Source of the DNA: DTU013 sp964490975
GTDB lineage: Bacteria > Bacillota > Clostridia > Acetivibrionales > DTU013
NCBI GenBank assembly: GCA_964490975.1
Contig: CAZBEQ010000009.1
Span: 1-64,000, forward strand
DNA: 64,000 bases
Reading direction: 5' to 3'
The notes beneath the pieces are model-generated. The model saw only the letters and a program-made list of their open reading frames with translations. It had not been told where the DNA came from and ran no database searches. The position numbers and the translations under genes are program-made. Below are positions 1 through 9,030 of this stretch, piece after piece (the first letter of the stretch is position 1; each line of letters opens with the position of its first letter).

Positions 1-1
1 A

Positions 2-166
2 GATCCTTACAGGTATTACTATGACTATATCCTAAAATCATGCTTCATCTCTGGAGCATTGCTGGAATATGTGAAATCATCGATGTTTACACAAGCTCAT
101 CATATCTATTCCGGGCGTATTGAGCGTGGGACTCATGATTATCAATTCTCTCTGTATACCTATTGA
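2..166 (+). CDS. Possible 3' end of a truncated gene, function unknown
   Basis: An open frame enters at the left edge and stops at TGA 164-166, giving about 54 residues with no start inside the window. The peptide is rich in Tyr, Phe and His (it ends SLYTY), which looks more like protein than random translation, but a frame this short could stay open by chance. I do not recognise a family. The 245 bases that follow hold no gene. Confidence 0.3.
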   Translation, partial: DPYRYYYDYILKSCFISGALLEYVKSSMFTQAHHIYSGRIERGTHDYQFSLYTY

Positions 167-251
167 GCAAATATTCTTGTTCCAAATCCGCCGATGATAG
201 CCTTGGTCGAGTAAAAACAGCCGATGATATAACCGATTAGAAATTTTTATG

Positions 252-277
252 TTATAGCAACAATATTTTTGTTATAA
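252..277. promoter_or_regulatory. Inverted repeat upstream of the macro-domain gene
   Basis: TTATAGCAA and TTGTTATAA form 9-bp arms with one mismatch around an 8-bp AT-rich centre, about 135 bp before the macro gene. It could be an operator. No strong promoter was found next to it. Confidence 0.3.
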
Positions 278-411
278 ACGCCAAAAGTATTTTACACTGT
301 TATATCTATATCAGACTTTATGTCAATCATTGATCCTTCTCTGGCCGTAGTGTGGATGGAGCCATTCATAAGTGTTATAATATTGCTATATATTTTCATG
401 GAGTGTTAAGT

Positions 412-1461
412 ATGCCGTTGAGGATCGTTCGTAATGATATAACAAAAATGGAGACCGATGCAATAGTAAATGCCGCAAATTCTGACTTGAGGATGGGTGG
501 AGGAGTTTGCGGAGCAATATTTGCAGCAGCCGGAGCAGACAAGCTGCAGCAGGAATGCAGCAGCATAGGGCACTGTGAAACAGGTGAGACGGTTATAACA
601 GGTGGATACGACCTCCCTGCCCGATATATCATTCACGCCGTAGGTCCGATATGGCGCGGCGGCAGCCACGATGAAGCACGTTTACTGTACAGCTGCTATA
701 CCAACTCACTTGAGTTGGCTATGAAATATAAGTGCGGTTCAATAGCATTTCCTCTTATATCTTCCGGAATCTATGGCTATCCAAAGGATCAGGCTCTTCG
801 GATCGCTATTTCAGCCATAGGTGATTTTTTGCTGAAGAATGATATGGATGTGTATCTTGTTGTTTTTGACAGGAAAGCCTACACGCTGAGTGAAAAGCTT
901 TTTTCAGCCATTGAAAGATATATAGATGATAATTATGTCGACGAGCATTTGCAGGATGAACATTTAAGAAGGTTTGAGCTTTTTGAATCCAAACCGTTTA
1001 GAAATGTGAGGGATGTTGATGAACCTTATGCGGTTGATGGGTCGTATGCGGCTGAAGCTCCAAAAGCATCACCCGTAAGACAAAAGAGCAGACGCAATCT
1101 CGAGGATATCATAAGCAAACTGGATGAGAGCTTCTCACAGATGCTGTTCAGACTGATAGATGAGAAGGGCTTGACTGATGTTGAAACATATAAAAGGGCT
1201 AATATAGACAGGAAGCTTTTTTCAAAAATACGAAGCAATACAGGCTATAAGCCCAGCAAGGCTACTGCTGTAGCGTTAGCGATCGCCATGCGGCTCAGCC
1301 TTGATGAGACACTGGATCTGCTTGCCAGAGCAGGATATACACTCTCTCATAGCAGTAAGTTCGATGTCATTATTGAGTACTTTATTGAGGAAGGCAACTA
1401 TAACATATTTGAGATAAATGAGGCGCTTTTTGCATTTGAGCAGGATCTGCTGGGAGCATGA
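412..1461 (+). CDS. Macro-domain (ADP-ribose-binding) protein with helical C-terminal domain
   Basis: The first ~170 residues are a macro domain of the MacroD/YmdB kind: NAAN near residue 20, the glycine-rich GGGVCGAIFAAAG loop, and SSGIYGYP for the diphosphate-binding loop. Such domains bind ADP-ribose and often remove it from proteins or hydrolyse O-acetyl-ADP-ribose. After a charged linker comes a helical domain (~235-349, TYKRANIDRKLFSKIRSN onward) that looks like a degenerate helix-turn-helix; its role is unknown to me. I place the start at ATG 412 because GGAG sits 8 bp upstream; an in-frame ATG at 352 would add 20 atypical residues. A VWA protein follows 77 bp downstream, and the two probably form a pair. 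Confidence 0.85.
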   Translation: MPLRIVRNDITKMETDAIVNAANSDLRMGGGVCGAIFAAAGADKLQQECSSIGHCETGETVITGGYDLPARYIIHAVGPIWRGGSHDEARLLYSCYTNSLELAMKYKCGSIAFPLISSGIYGYPKDQALRIAISAIGDFLLKNDMDVYLVVFDRKAYTLSEKLFSAIERYIDDNYVDEHLQDEHLRRFELFESKPFRNVRDVDEPYAVDGSYAAEAPKASPVRQKSRRNLEDIISKLDESFSQMLFRLIDEKGLTDVETYKRANIDRKLFSKIRSNTGYKPSKATAVALAIAMRLSLDETLDLLARAGYTLSHSSKFDVIIEYFIEEGNYNIFEINEALFAFEQDLLGA

Positions 1462-1538
1462 TTGTCGCTTCAAAAGCGACCTTTTGACAAGACTCAGGTG
1501 TTATTCTTTATTCATAAAATGAATGGAGGATAACAGAC

Positions 1539-2195
1539 ATGAAAACAAATCTGACTGAATTGGTATTCATACTTGACAGAAGCGGCTCGATGGCAGGACT
1601 CGAGAGTGACACCATAGGCGGCTTCAATGCGATGCTGAAAAAGCAGTGCGATGAACCGGGAGAGGCTGTTGTGACTACAGTTTTATTCGATGACAGATAT
1701 GAGCTTCTTCATGACAGGATAGATATAAGGGGCATAAGGCCGATTACGGAAAAGGAGTATTTTGTCCGCGGCAGTACTGCGCTTCTGGATGCTATAGGCA
1801 ATACCATCAGCAAGATAGTGAATGTGCAGAAGCAAACAGCACAAGAGCACCGTGCAGACAGGGTCATGTTTGTTATCACCACAGATGGTATGGAAAATGC
1901 CAGCCGGGAGTACAACTATGAAAAGATAAAGGGCATGGTCAGCCGGCAAAAGGATAAGTACGGGTGGGAGTTCATTTTCCTGGGTGCCAATATCGATGCG
2001 ATTTCTGCAGCAGCAAGCTTTGGAATAAGCGAAGACAGGGCCGCCAATTTCATTTCTGACAGTAAGGGCACAGAACTGAACTATAAGGTAGTAAGTGAAG
2101 CTGTAAGCGCATTTCGTGCTTGCAGACCGATTTCGGATGACTGGAAGGAAGAAATTGATAAGGATTTTATGAAAAGAGGAATAAGTAAAAAATAG
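1539..2195 (+). CDS. VWA (von Willebrand factor A) domain protein
   Basis: This 218-residue protein is almost entirely one VWA domain. The metal-ion-dependent adhesion site is complete: DRSGSM near residue 13 (DxSxS), a Thr in GSTALLDAIG, and TDGMEN for the last acidic ligand. It has no signal peptide or membrane segment, so it probably acts in the cytoplasm as a Mg-dependent protein-binding module. GGAGG lies 9-10 bases before ATG. It follows the macro gene on the same strand, suggesting a shared role in ADP-ribose or stress signalling; that link is inferred from position only. Confidence 0.85.
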   Translation: MKTNLTELVFILDRSGSMAGLESDTIGGFNAMLKKQCDEPGEAVVTTVLFDDRYELLHDRIDIRGIRPITEKEYFVRGSTALLDAIGNTISKIVNVQKQTAQEHRADRVMFVITTDGMENASREYNYEKIKGMVSRQKDKYGWEFIFLGANIDAISAAASFGISEDRAANFISDSKGTELNYKVVSEAVSAFRACRPISDDWKEEIDKDFMKRGISKK

Positions 2196-2211
2196 GCTAT
2201 GCCGAAGAAAA

Positions 2212-2250
2212 GCGTCTGCCACTGAATAATGTGACAGGCGCATTTTTTTA
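2212..2250 (+). terminator. Rho-independent terminator after the VWA gene
   Basis: Arms 2212-2222 and 2231-2241 pair with one G-T wobble and one mismatch around an 8-nt loop. A run of seven T follows. It closes the macro-VWA unit. Confidence 0.75.
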
Positions 2251-2277
2251 TTTGTCGAGGGGTTGATAAAATTTTAC

Positions 2278-2293
2278 AAGAACACTTGTTCTT
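2278..2293. promoter_or_regulatory. Palindrome AAGAAC-ACTT-GTTCTT, candidate operator
   Basis: A perfect 6-4-6 palindrome lies about 90 bp before the leader ORF of the UvrA-like gene. The TTTACA at 2273-2278 abuts it and may be a -35 element. The double-MerR regulator encoded downstream is a plausible ligand, but this is inference. Confidence 0.4.
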
Positions 2294-2367
2294 ATGTGAA
2301 ATATATGGTAAGCTATTCATACGAACATAAACTCTGGTAAATTATCAGCCTTGAGACGGAGAAAAAG

Positions 2368-2454
2368 ATGAATATTCTGGGAATGTATTATTGCCTTGAT
2401 GCGATCCCGAGAAATCTTAGGGTTTTATTCGAACAGTATGATAGTAAGAATTAA
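2368..2454 (+). CDS. Putative 28-residue leader peptide
   Basis: ATG 2368 follows an ACGGAGAAAAAG ribosome-binding site and the frame runs to TAA 2452-2454 (peptide begins MNILGMYYCLDAIPRN). It sits 118 bp before the UvrA-like gene. The sequence right after its stop, AACCCTCCA (2457-2465), can pair with AGGGTT inside this ORF (2419-2424), with AGGGTT at 2476-2481, or with the TGGAGG Shine-Dalgarno of the next gene (2564-2569). Such an arrangement is typical of translational attenuators before antibiotic-resistance genes. No expression evidence is available. Confidence 0.5.
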   Translation: MNILGMYYCLDAIPRNLRVLFEQYDSKN

Positions 2455-2572
2455 TCAACCCTCCATTATTACTCCAGGGTTATACGGCTGTAGTAAAATG
2501 TTTTTGAGCTGTTGTGCCGGAAGTGATGCCGGCTTCAGAATAAAAATGTAATATGCAGCTGCCTGGAGGAAA

Positions 2573-4742
2573 ATGGATAATTATATTGAGATCAAGGGTG
2601 CAAGAGAGAATAATCTAAAAAATATTTCTCTGAAGATCCCTAAAAATAAGCTTGTAGTGTTGACTGGAATATCCGGACAAGGAAAATCGACGCTGGCATT
2701 CGATACATTACAGAAGGAGTGCCAGCGCCAGTATATGGCATCTCTCGGTATGGTGACTGATTTTATCAGCAAGCCAAAGGTCGACTGCATCAATGGCCTG
2801 TCACCATCCATCAGTGTCGATCAGTACCTGACGAACCGGAATCCGAGATCAACTGTAGGTACGGTTACAGAAGTATTCACATATCTGCGCCTTTTGTATT
2901 CCAAGCTTGGTGAAAGACCATGCCCATATTGCGGTGAAATCATCAAACCATCCTTCGAAGATACTTCTTCAAATAACATAGATCTGTGGGACAGTGATGA
3001 AACCCAGCAGTTCACAAGCTATACAGATGATACCGGAAATAATCCGGGAACTCTGAAATGTTCCAAATGCGGCAAATTGCTGCCTGAACTCATAATGGCT
3101 GATTTCTCCTTCAACAAGCCCAACGGAGCTTGCCCTGCCTGTAACGGCTCAAGGCTGAAGGCTGAAAGCAGGAGTGTCACTGTCGCCGGTGAAGCTATAA
3201 CAGAACTGTCAAAAAAATCACTTGAGGAGCTTGATAACTGGGCGCGAATTCTTCCGATGCACACATCAGAGTCAGGACTGCTCATACTTCAGCCTGTTTT
3301 GGATGACCTGGCCAGTAGGATTAACCGTCTGCTGGACGTTGGGCTGGGTTATTTGTCAATGGAAAGACCGGCAACATCACTTTCAGGGGGAGAGGCACAA
3401 AGACTCAGACTTGCATCGCTTCTTGGCTCTGGGCTTACAGGGGTGCTCTACGTGCTTGATGAACCAACGACAGGCCTGCATCCACGTGATACGGATAGAC
3501 TGATAAGCGTACTCAAACAGTTAAGGGACATGGGAAATACTGTATTGGTCATAGAACACGATATAGAGATGATGAGGGCTGCGGAGCACATAATCGACAT
3601 AGGACCCGGTGCCGGAATGGAAGGGGGCTGTCTTGTTGCTTCTGGTACTCCTGCTGAAGTGGCTGACAGTACATATTCTATAACAGGACGCTACCTTTCA
3701 GGGAAAGAACATATACCGCTGCCTGAAACGAGGAGGACGACCTCACATGCAGCACTTATCGTAGAAGGCGCCAGAGAGCATAATCTAAAGGACCTGAATG
3801 TGGAGATACCACTGGGTATGATGGTTGCGTTGACAGGTGTCTCGGGTTCGGGAAAATCTACACTTCTTTTTGACATCATAGATAAAGCTGCCTCACAGCG
3901 GTATTATGGTACAGGTGACATACCGGGAAGGCATGAACGCATTACCGGATGGGAGTATATAGATAAGGTAATAACAATTGACCAGACTCCGATTGGAAGG
4001 ATCCCAAGGTCAAATGCCGCGACATACACGGTACATTCACTGCGATACGCAATGTATATGCCGCTCTGGCGGATGAAAAAAAGCACGGGCTCCAACCAAG
4101 GGATTTTTCGTTCAATGTGCCGGGAGGCAGATGTGAAAAATGCCAGGGTGCTGGTGTAATGTCAATAAAGATGCATTTTCTGCCGGAGGTCCAGGTCGTA
4201 TGTCCGTCGTGTAAAGGTACGAGATTCAAACGTGAGGTACTTGATGTAAAGTACAACGGCTATAGTATTTCTGATGTTTTAAATATGTCAGTCCAAGAAG
4301 CCTGTGATTTATTTATTAATGATGACGGGCAGGTGTCAGACAAGCTTGATCTGCTCTGTGAAGTAGGTCTTGGTTACCTGAAGCTAGGTCAGGCTGCTAC
4401 AACTCTTTCAGGAGGTGAAGCACAGAGAATCAAGCTTGCCAAGGAGCTTTCAAGAAAGAGCAAGGGGCATACACTCTATATGCTGGATGAACCAACATCA
4501 GGGCTTAATCCCCATGATGCAAAAAGCTGATAGCAGTTCTGCAGCGCCTTGTTGAGGCAGGAAATACTGTTGTGGTTATTGAACACAATCTGGATGTGAT
4601 TAAAACCTCGGACTGGGTAATAGATTTCGGACCTGAGGGGGGCGAAAAAGGCGGGAAGATAATTGCCTGCGGCACACCTGAAAAGCTAGCCTGCGTTGCC
4701 GGCTCACATACAGGTTACTATCTGAGCAGGATTGTCGGTTAA
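2573..4742 (+). pseudogene. UvrA-like ABC ATPase, reading frame broken by two single-base deletions
   Basis: The gene encodes a short UvrA paralogue (about 723 residues if repaired; true UvrA is ~940). This subfamily includes DrrC-type proteins linked to drug resistance. Both ATPase halves are recognisable. Half one has Walker A GISGQGKST, zinc-finger CPYC/CSKC/CPAC pairs, LSGGEAQRLRLA and LDEPTTGLH. Half two has GVSGSGKST, CEKC/CPSC, LSGGEAQRIKLA and LDEPTSGLN. The frame shifts at ~4030, where ACGGTACA needs one more G to read TYTGTFTAIRN, and again in the A5 run 4521-4525, where one more A restores DAKKLIAVLQ. The frame then continues to TAA 4740-4742. Both lesions are one-base losses in short homopolymers, so sequencing error is as likely as a real pseudogene. 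Start ATG 2573 has GGAGG upstream. Confidence 0.85.
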
Positions 4743-4793
4743 AAAAATGTTTGATAGAATGCTAGTGTGAATGCTCATTCTACAGAGGTTTAT

Positions 4794-5603
4794 ATGAGAT
4801 ATTTGAAGACATCTGAAATAGCAAAGGCAGTGGGCCTTCACCCGAATACCATACGGCTTTATGAAGAGTGGGGGCTTCTTACCGGAATATCACGCAGTCC
4901 TGCCGGCTACCGACAATATAAAGCAGAGCATTTGGACCAGGTAAAGCTCATACGTCTGGTAATGAAGTGCAGTCTATTTGGTAAAGAAGTAAAGCACACT
5001 GCATATGATGTGATAACTTACGCTGCCCGATCCAATTTCAAGGAAGCGCTTAGTTCCGCAGAAAGACTTGAGATGCTTCTTCGGAAGGAATACCATCAGG
5101 CACGGGAGGCGGAGCATTTTCTTGAGGAATGGGGCAGACGTTATTATGTATCAGAAGGCTGCTCCAAACAAAATACAACTGTAAAAAACACTGTTGCAGC
5201 GATATCAAGAAATGAAGCTGCAAAGCTGCTGGATATCACACCTGATACGCTCAGAGACTGGGAAAGGAACAATCTGATAGCCATACCCCGGGACGCCCAT
5301 AATGGTTATAGAATTTATGGCGAGGATGAGATAAACAAACTCAGGGTCATACGTGTTCTCAGACGGTCAAATTATAGCAATATGGCGATACTCAGAGCTG
5401 TCCAAAGGCTTGAATCGGGGTCTGCAGAAGGCTTGAAGGATGCACTGGACTCTCCTGAAATAGATGAGGAAAGGGGATATCTGTGCTTCACCGATACTCT
5501 TCTGACTTCGCTTAACACAGCGCAGGAGGCTTCGACGGAAATAATTAAAATACTAAGAGAAAAGGCTGATCAAGCCATGCCCTGTTTCAGGGCAGATGAA
5601 TAG
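4794..5603 (+). CDS. Transcriptional regulator with two MerR-type DNA-binding domains
   Basis: Two MerR winged-helix domains lie in one chain. The first is at residues ~1-70 (LKTSEIAKAVGLHPNTIRLYEEWGLL). The second begins ~residue 140 (SRNEAAKLLDITPDTLRDWERN). A helical segment joins them and another follows. Ordinary MerR proteins have one such domain and dimerise; this one could bind a palindrome as a pseudo-dimer. Start ATG 4794 has AGAGG five bases upstream; the in-frame ATG at 4767 lacks a site. It begins 51 bp after the UvrA-like gene and probably regulates it or shares its inducer. No metal-binding cysteines of the MerR/CueR type are evident, so a drug or other small molecule is the likelier effector. 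Confidence 0.85.
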   Translation: MRYLKTSEIAKAVGLHPNTIRLYEEWGLLTGISRSPAGYRQYKAEHLDQVKLIRLVMKCSLFGKEVKHTAYDVITYAARSNFKEALSSAERLEMLLRKEYHQAREAEHFLEEWGRRYYVSEGCSKQNTTVKNTVAAISRNEAAKLLDITPDTLRDWERNNLIAIPRDAHNGYRIYGEDEINKLRVIRVLRRSNYSNMAILRAVQRLESGSAEGLKDALDSPEIDEERGYLCFTDTLLTSLNTAQEASTEIIKILREKADQAMPCFRADE

Positions 5604-5763
5604 CCAACCTGGACAAGATTGAATGGAGCAGAAATTATAGGCAGCTGTCGGTATGAGTAAAGGGTATGGTTTGTATATGTATTGGTCTGTATGCACATAT
5701 ATTGCCAATAATTATGAAAAGGTGTAGGATGTGTAAGATAACATAAAATTTTGACGGTGGCTT

Positions 5764-7686
5764 ATGCAAAGTATTATGAAAAACTTGTTAAAAAGCATCA
5801 ATTCAGTGATAATGCCAAATAGAAAATGTATTCCTGACGAGTATTTGGATGAATTCGAGTTGGATTTGGTAACTACCAATATAGAATGTCAAAAGATGCT
5901 TTGTATTATACTGATAGTTATTGATTTGTTCTTGCTTTTTCTGGATGTAGCAGTGTCACGATTCTGGGCTAGAGATATTCATATCTTCTTCAAGTATGGG
6001 TTATATCACATTGCTCTTTTGACCGGTACGGTTATTTTTCTCATTTTTGTCTATACGGGCAAAAAGCTAAATATGGAAAATGTAAAACTGTATAAGACCG
6101 CATACGTTATTACCATGTTTATGGTATTGGGAATTAGTGCGGTTATGTCCACCAGCAACGCTGTTTCATTGCCTTATGCCTACATTATTTCCATGTTCAG
6201 TATCGCATCGTTGGTTCTTGTTGATCAAATAGAAATGTACATTGTTTATGTAGTAACTTATTTCATTTTTGTGGCTGTCATTATAGGTTCGAATATAGAC
6301 CCTCATCTATCTTTTGCCTATATAATTTTTCTTGCTACACAGGTGATCCTCGCATCATTATTCTCTACTGTCAAGTATTCAAACTTTAAAAAGAGCTTTA
6401 TGGATAAAAAACTAATATTGGAGAAAAATGCAGAACTGAACAGCCTATCCACATTGCTTATAAGAAGCAACGCTGTTTTAATGGCCCAGTTGGAAACATC
6501 ACAGGATGGTATAATTGTTATAGACAAGAATGGTACAGTATTATGCTACAATCAAAAAATCATCGATATATTAGGTCTGAGTGCAGATATAGTAAAGTAC
6601 AGGGATGGAATGCGAATATTTACGTATCTGAGCACTATTGTAATTGATGAAGCGGAATTCAGAAATAGGATTAGCGAGGCTTATAGACAAATAGAAGGAG
6701 TATACTGTGGTAAAATAGGGTTAAAAAGCGGATCCATCCTTGATATTTACTCCGCGCCGATATTATACCTCAATGAAGTATACGGCAAAGTCTGGTATGC
6801 GCGTGATATCACAGAAAAGGAGAATATGTTGGAGGCTCTCAGGCTTGGGTCGGAATTGAATGAAAAACTGCTTCAGGAAGCGCAGAAATATGATGAATTA
6901 AAAAATGAGTTTTTCGCCAACATCTCACATGAGTTCCGAACTCCCTTGAATGTCCTTTTAGGAACACTGCAATTAATGGGTCATATGAAGACTGAATCGT
7001 ACAATAAGGAGACTGACAGTAAGATTAATAAATATATTGGCAGTATGAAACAGAACTGCTATAGATTATTGAGACTTACCAATAACCTGATCGATATTAC
7101 AAGACTAGATACAGGTTTTTTTGAATTGAACCTGAAGTATTTTAATATTGTGCAGGTTGTTGAGGATATAACCCTTTCTGTTGCAGATTTTGTTGAAAAT
7201 AAGGGATTAGAGCTTATATTCGATACTGATATTGAGGAGAAGATAATTGCTGTAGATGAGGAAAAGGTTGAGAGGATCGTTCTGAATCTTTTATCAAATG
7301 CAATAAAATTTACAAGGCAAAAGGGTATGATTTTTGTCAACATACATGATATGGGTGACAGTATTGAAATATCAGTAAAGGATACAGGTACAGGAATTCC
7401 TGAAGATAAACAAACTATTATTTTTGAGAGATTCAGACAGGTGAATAGTTCTCTTACACGTGACCATGAGGGCAGTGGGATAGGCCTGTCAATTACTAAA
7501 AACCTCGTGGAGCTGCATGGTGGAAGCATAAGAGTTATCAGTGAGGTAGGAAAAGGTTCTGAATTCATTGTTAAGCTGCCATGCAGAGAAATTGAGATGG
7601 AGGATACTGGAAAACAGCCTGCTTACATTAATCAAAGCCATGTCGAGAAGATCAACATAGAATTCTCAGATATTTATTCTGCATAA
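5764..7686 (+). CDS. Membrane sensor histidine kinase with PAS domain
   Basis: This 640-residue protein has five or six hydrophobic segments (about residues 38-210), a short coiled region, and a PAS domain (~240-345, SQDGIIVIDKNGTVLCYN). A HisKA domain follows with phospho-acceptor His389 in NISHEFRTPLN, then an HATPase_c domain with the N box (NLLSNAIKFT), DTGTGIPEDK and GIGLSITK. It autophosphorylates and should pass the phosphate to a response regulator, but none is encoded nearby, so it is an orphan kinase in this window. GGTGG lies just before ATG 5764. An inverted repeat follows the stop directly. Confidence 0.92.
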   Translation: MQSIMKNLLKSINSVIMPNRKCIPDEYLDEFELDLVTTNIECQKMLCIILIVIDLFLLFLDVAVSRFWARDIHIFFKYGLYHIALLTGTVIFLIFVYTGKKLNMENVKLYKTAYVITMFMVLGISAVMSTSNAVSLPYAYIISMFSIASLVLVDQIEMYIVYVVTYFIFVAVIIGSNIDPHLSFAYIIFLATQVILASLFSTVKYSNFKKSFMDKKLILEKNAELNSLSTLLIRSNAVLMAQLETSQDGIIVIDKNGTVLCYNQKIIDILGLSADIVKYRDGMRIFTYLSTIVIDEAEFRNRISEAYRQIEGVYCGKIGLKSGSILDIYSAPILYLNEVYGKVWYARDITEKENMLEALRLGSELNEKLLQEAQKYDELKNEFFANISHEFRTPLNVLLGTLQLMGHMKTESYNKETDSKINKYIGSMKQNCYRLLRLTNNLIDITRLDTGFFELNLKYFNIVQVVEDITLSVADFVENKGLELIFDTDIEEKIIAVDEEKVERIVLNLLSNAIKFTRQKGMIFVNIHDMGDSIEISVKDTGTGIPEDKQTIIFERFRQVNSSLTRDHEGSGIGLSITKNLVELHGGSIRVISEVGKGSEFIVKLPCREIEMEDTGKQPAYINQSHVEKINIEFSDIYSA

Positions 7687-7722
7687 ATAAAGCAGGAATC
7701 TGTGTTGTATTCCTGCTTTATT
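7686..7722. terminator. Bidirectional terminator between converging genes
   Basis: A perfect 14-bp stem (7686-7699 with 7709-7722, core AAAGCAGGAAT) with a 9-nt loop lies between the kinase stop and the 3' end of the opposing gene. The AT-rich arm ends supply A and T tracts for either direction. Confidence 0.85.
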
Positions 7723-7734
7723 CAAAACCATATT

Positions 7735-8925
7735 TTATTTGGAGTAGTTGTCGAAATATCCCTGTACAAAGACTATTGGAGTTCCTTTATCACCGCTGCC
7801 GCTTGTCAGGTCACAAAGAGAACCGATCAGATCTGTCAGTCTTCGAGGAGTAGTTCCCTGTGAAACCATCTCGCCAACAAGATTGCTTTCCTTGTTTATA
7901 ATATAATCGGATATTGCTTTCTTAAGCTCGTCGCCTCTCAGATCCCTGAAATTATTGTCTGCAAGGTATTTGAGCTTAACCTCATTTGGAGTGCCCTCAA
8001 GCCCTGACGTATAGCCGGGAGATACTACCGGATCGGCGAGCTCCCATATTTTACCTACCGGGTCTTTGAATGCTCCGTCTCCATAAACCATTACTTCAAC
8101 ATTTTTTCCGGTACGCTGCTTCAAATCTGCCTGTATTTTTTCCACTAACTGTTTGCAATCACGCGGGAAAAGCTTGATAGTATCTTCGGTTGCCTTGTTG
8201 GAGCCCAGGAGACCGTACTGCTCATTGTAACCGCTGCCATTCACCGGAGCTGAAAGTATTTCGTCAAGACTGTATATCTTTTGTCCACCGCCAGCTTTCA
8301 GGATTCTTTTAGTTCTCATCCTTGTATGGATGTCACAGGTCAGTACATTTTTTGTATATTCCAGTATAGTTCTAGGGTTGTTTGAGAATATGACCTTACA
8401 CTCAACACCGTATTCTTCTATAAGTGACTTGTAATATTCAATATAATCCATTCCTGTAAAGGGATGCTTGATATAACCGAAAAGACTGCGAAATTGTTCC
8501 AATGTCAGAACATCAGTCCATGGATTCACACCTTTTTCATCAAGAAGGTCTATATCAACAAGGTGATTGCCAACTTCATCGGAGGGATAGCTCAGCATAA
8601 GCACTATTTTTTTTGCTCCCTTTGTAATACCACGAAGGCAGATAGCAAAACGGTTACGGCTTAGTATGGGGAATATGACTCCGATCATATCGTTGCCAAA
8701 CTTGGAATGTACATCTTCGGCGATTGCATCAATATGAGCATAGTTGCCCTGGGAACGAGCCACAACGGACTCAGTAATTGCCGTTATATCCCTGTCCCTT
8801 ATGGCAAAGCCTTCGATTTCGGAAGCTTTTATAACGCTGTCTGCTACGATTTTGGCTATATCATCCCCGCTGTTGATGATTGGAGCTCTTATGCCCCTGA
8901 CAACTGTTCCGGTTATTCTTTCCAT
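7735..8925 (-). CDS. Coenzyme F420-0:L-glutamate ligase-like protein
   Basis: The 396-residue sequence resembles the long Clostridial branch of the CofE/F420 gamma-glutamyl ligase family. It begins with GTVVRGIRAPIINSGDDIAK and includes AITESVVARSQG, a typical family block. True CofE adds glutamates to F420-0 in methanogens and actinobacteria. No other F420 gene is in this window and this lineage is not known to make F420, so the substrate is probably different. AAGGAGTGG lies before the ATG. The gene is divergent from a LysR regulator across 105 bp, which suggests that regulator controls it. Confidence 0.75.
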   Translation of the reverse strand: MERITGTVVRGIRAPIINSGDDIAKIVADSVIKASEIEGFAIRDRDITAITESVVARSQGNYAHIDAIAEDVHSKFGNDMIGVIFPILSRNRFAICLRGITKGAKKIVLMLSYPSDEVGNHLVDIDLLDEKGVNPWTDVLTLEQFRSLFGYIKHPFTGMDYIEYYKSLIEEYGVECKVIFSNNPRTILEYTKNVLTCDIHTRMRTKRILKAGGGQKIYSLDEILSAPVNGSGYNEQYGLLGSNKATEDTIKLFPRDCKQLVEKIQADLKQRTGKNVEVMVYGDGAFKDPVGKIWELADPVVSPGYTSGLEGTPNEVKLKYLADNNFRDLRGDELKKAISDYIINKESNLVGEMVSQGTTPRRLTDLIGSLCDLTSGSGDKGTPIVFVQGYFDNYSK

Positions 8926-9030
8926 GATATACCACTCCTTACTGTTGTTTTAAATATCACTTGTATTATAATTGATAAAATGATATAAGTAAAATAAATA
9001 CCTTTAATATATTATATAAAGGATAGTTAT
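8926..9030. promoter_or_regulatory. Divergent promoter region of the F420-ligase-like and lysR genes
   Basis: This AT-rich 105-bp spacer must hold both promoters. CCTTTA (9001-9006) and TAAAGG (9017-9022) form an inverted repeat with a 10-bp centre just before the LysR start, in the place where LysR proteins usually autoregulate. No unambiguous -35/-10 pair was picked. Confidence 0.4.

Noticed and set aside
3222..3503. 93-codon plus-strand ORF inside the UvrA-like gene
   Set aside because: It lies in another frame within conserved UvrA sequence; a shadow.
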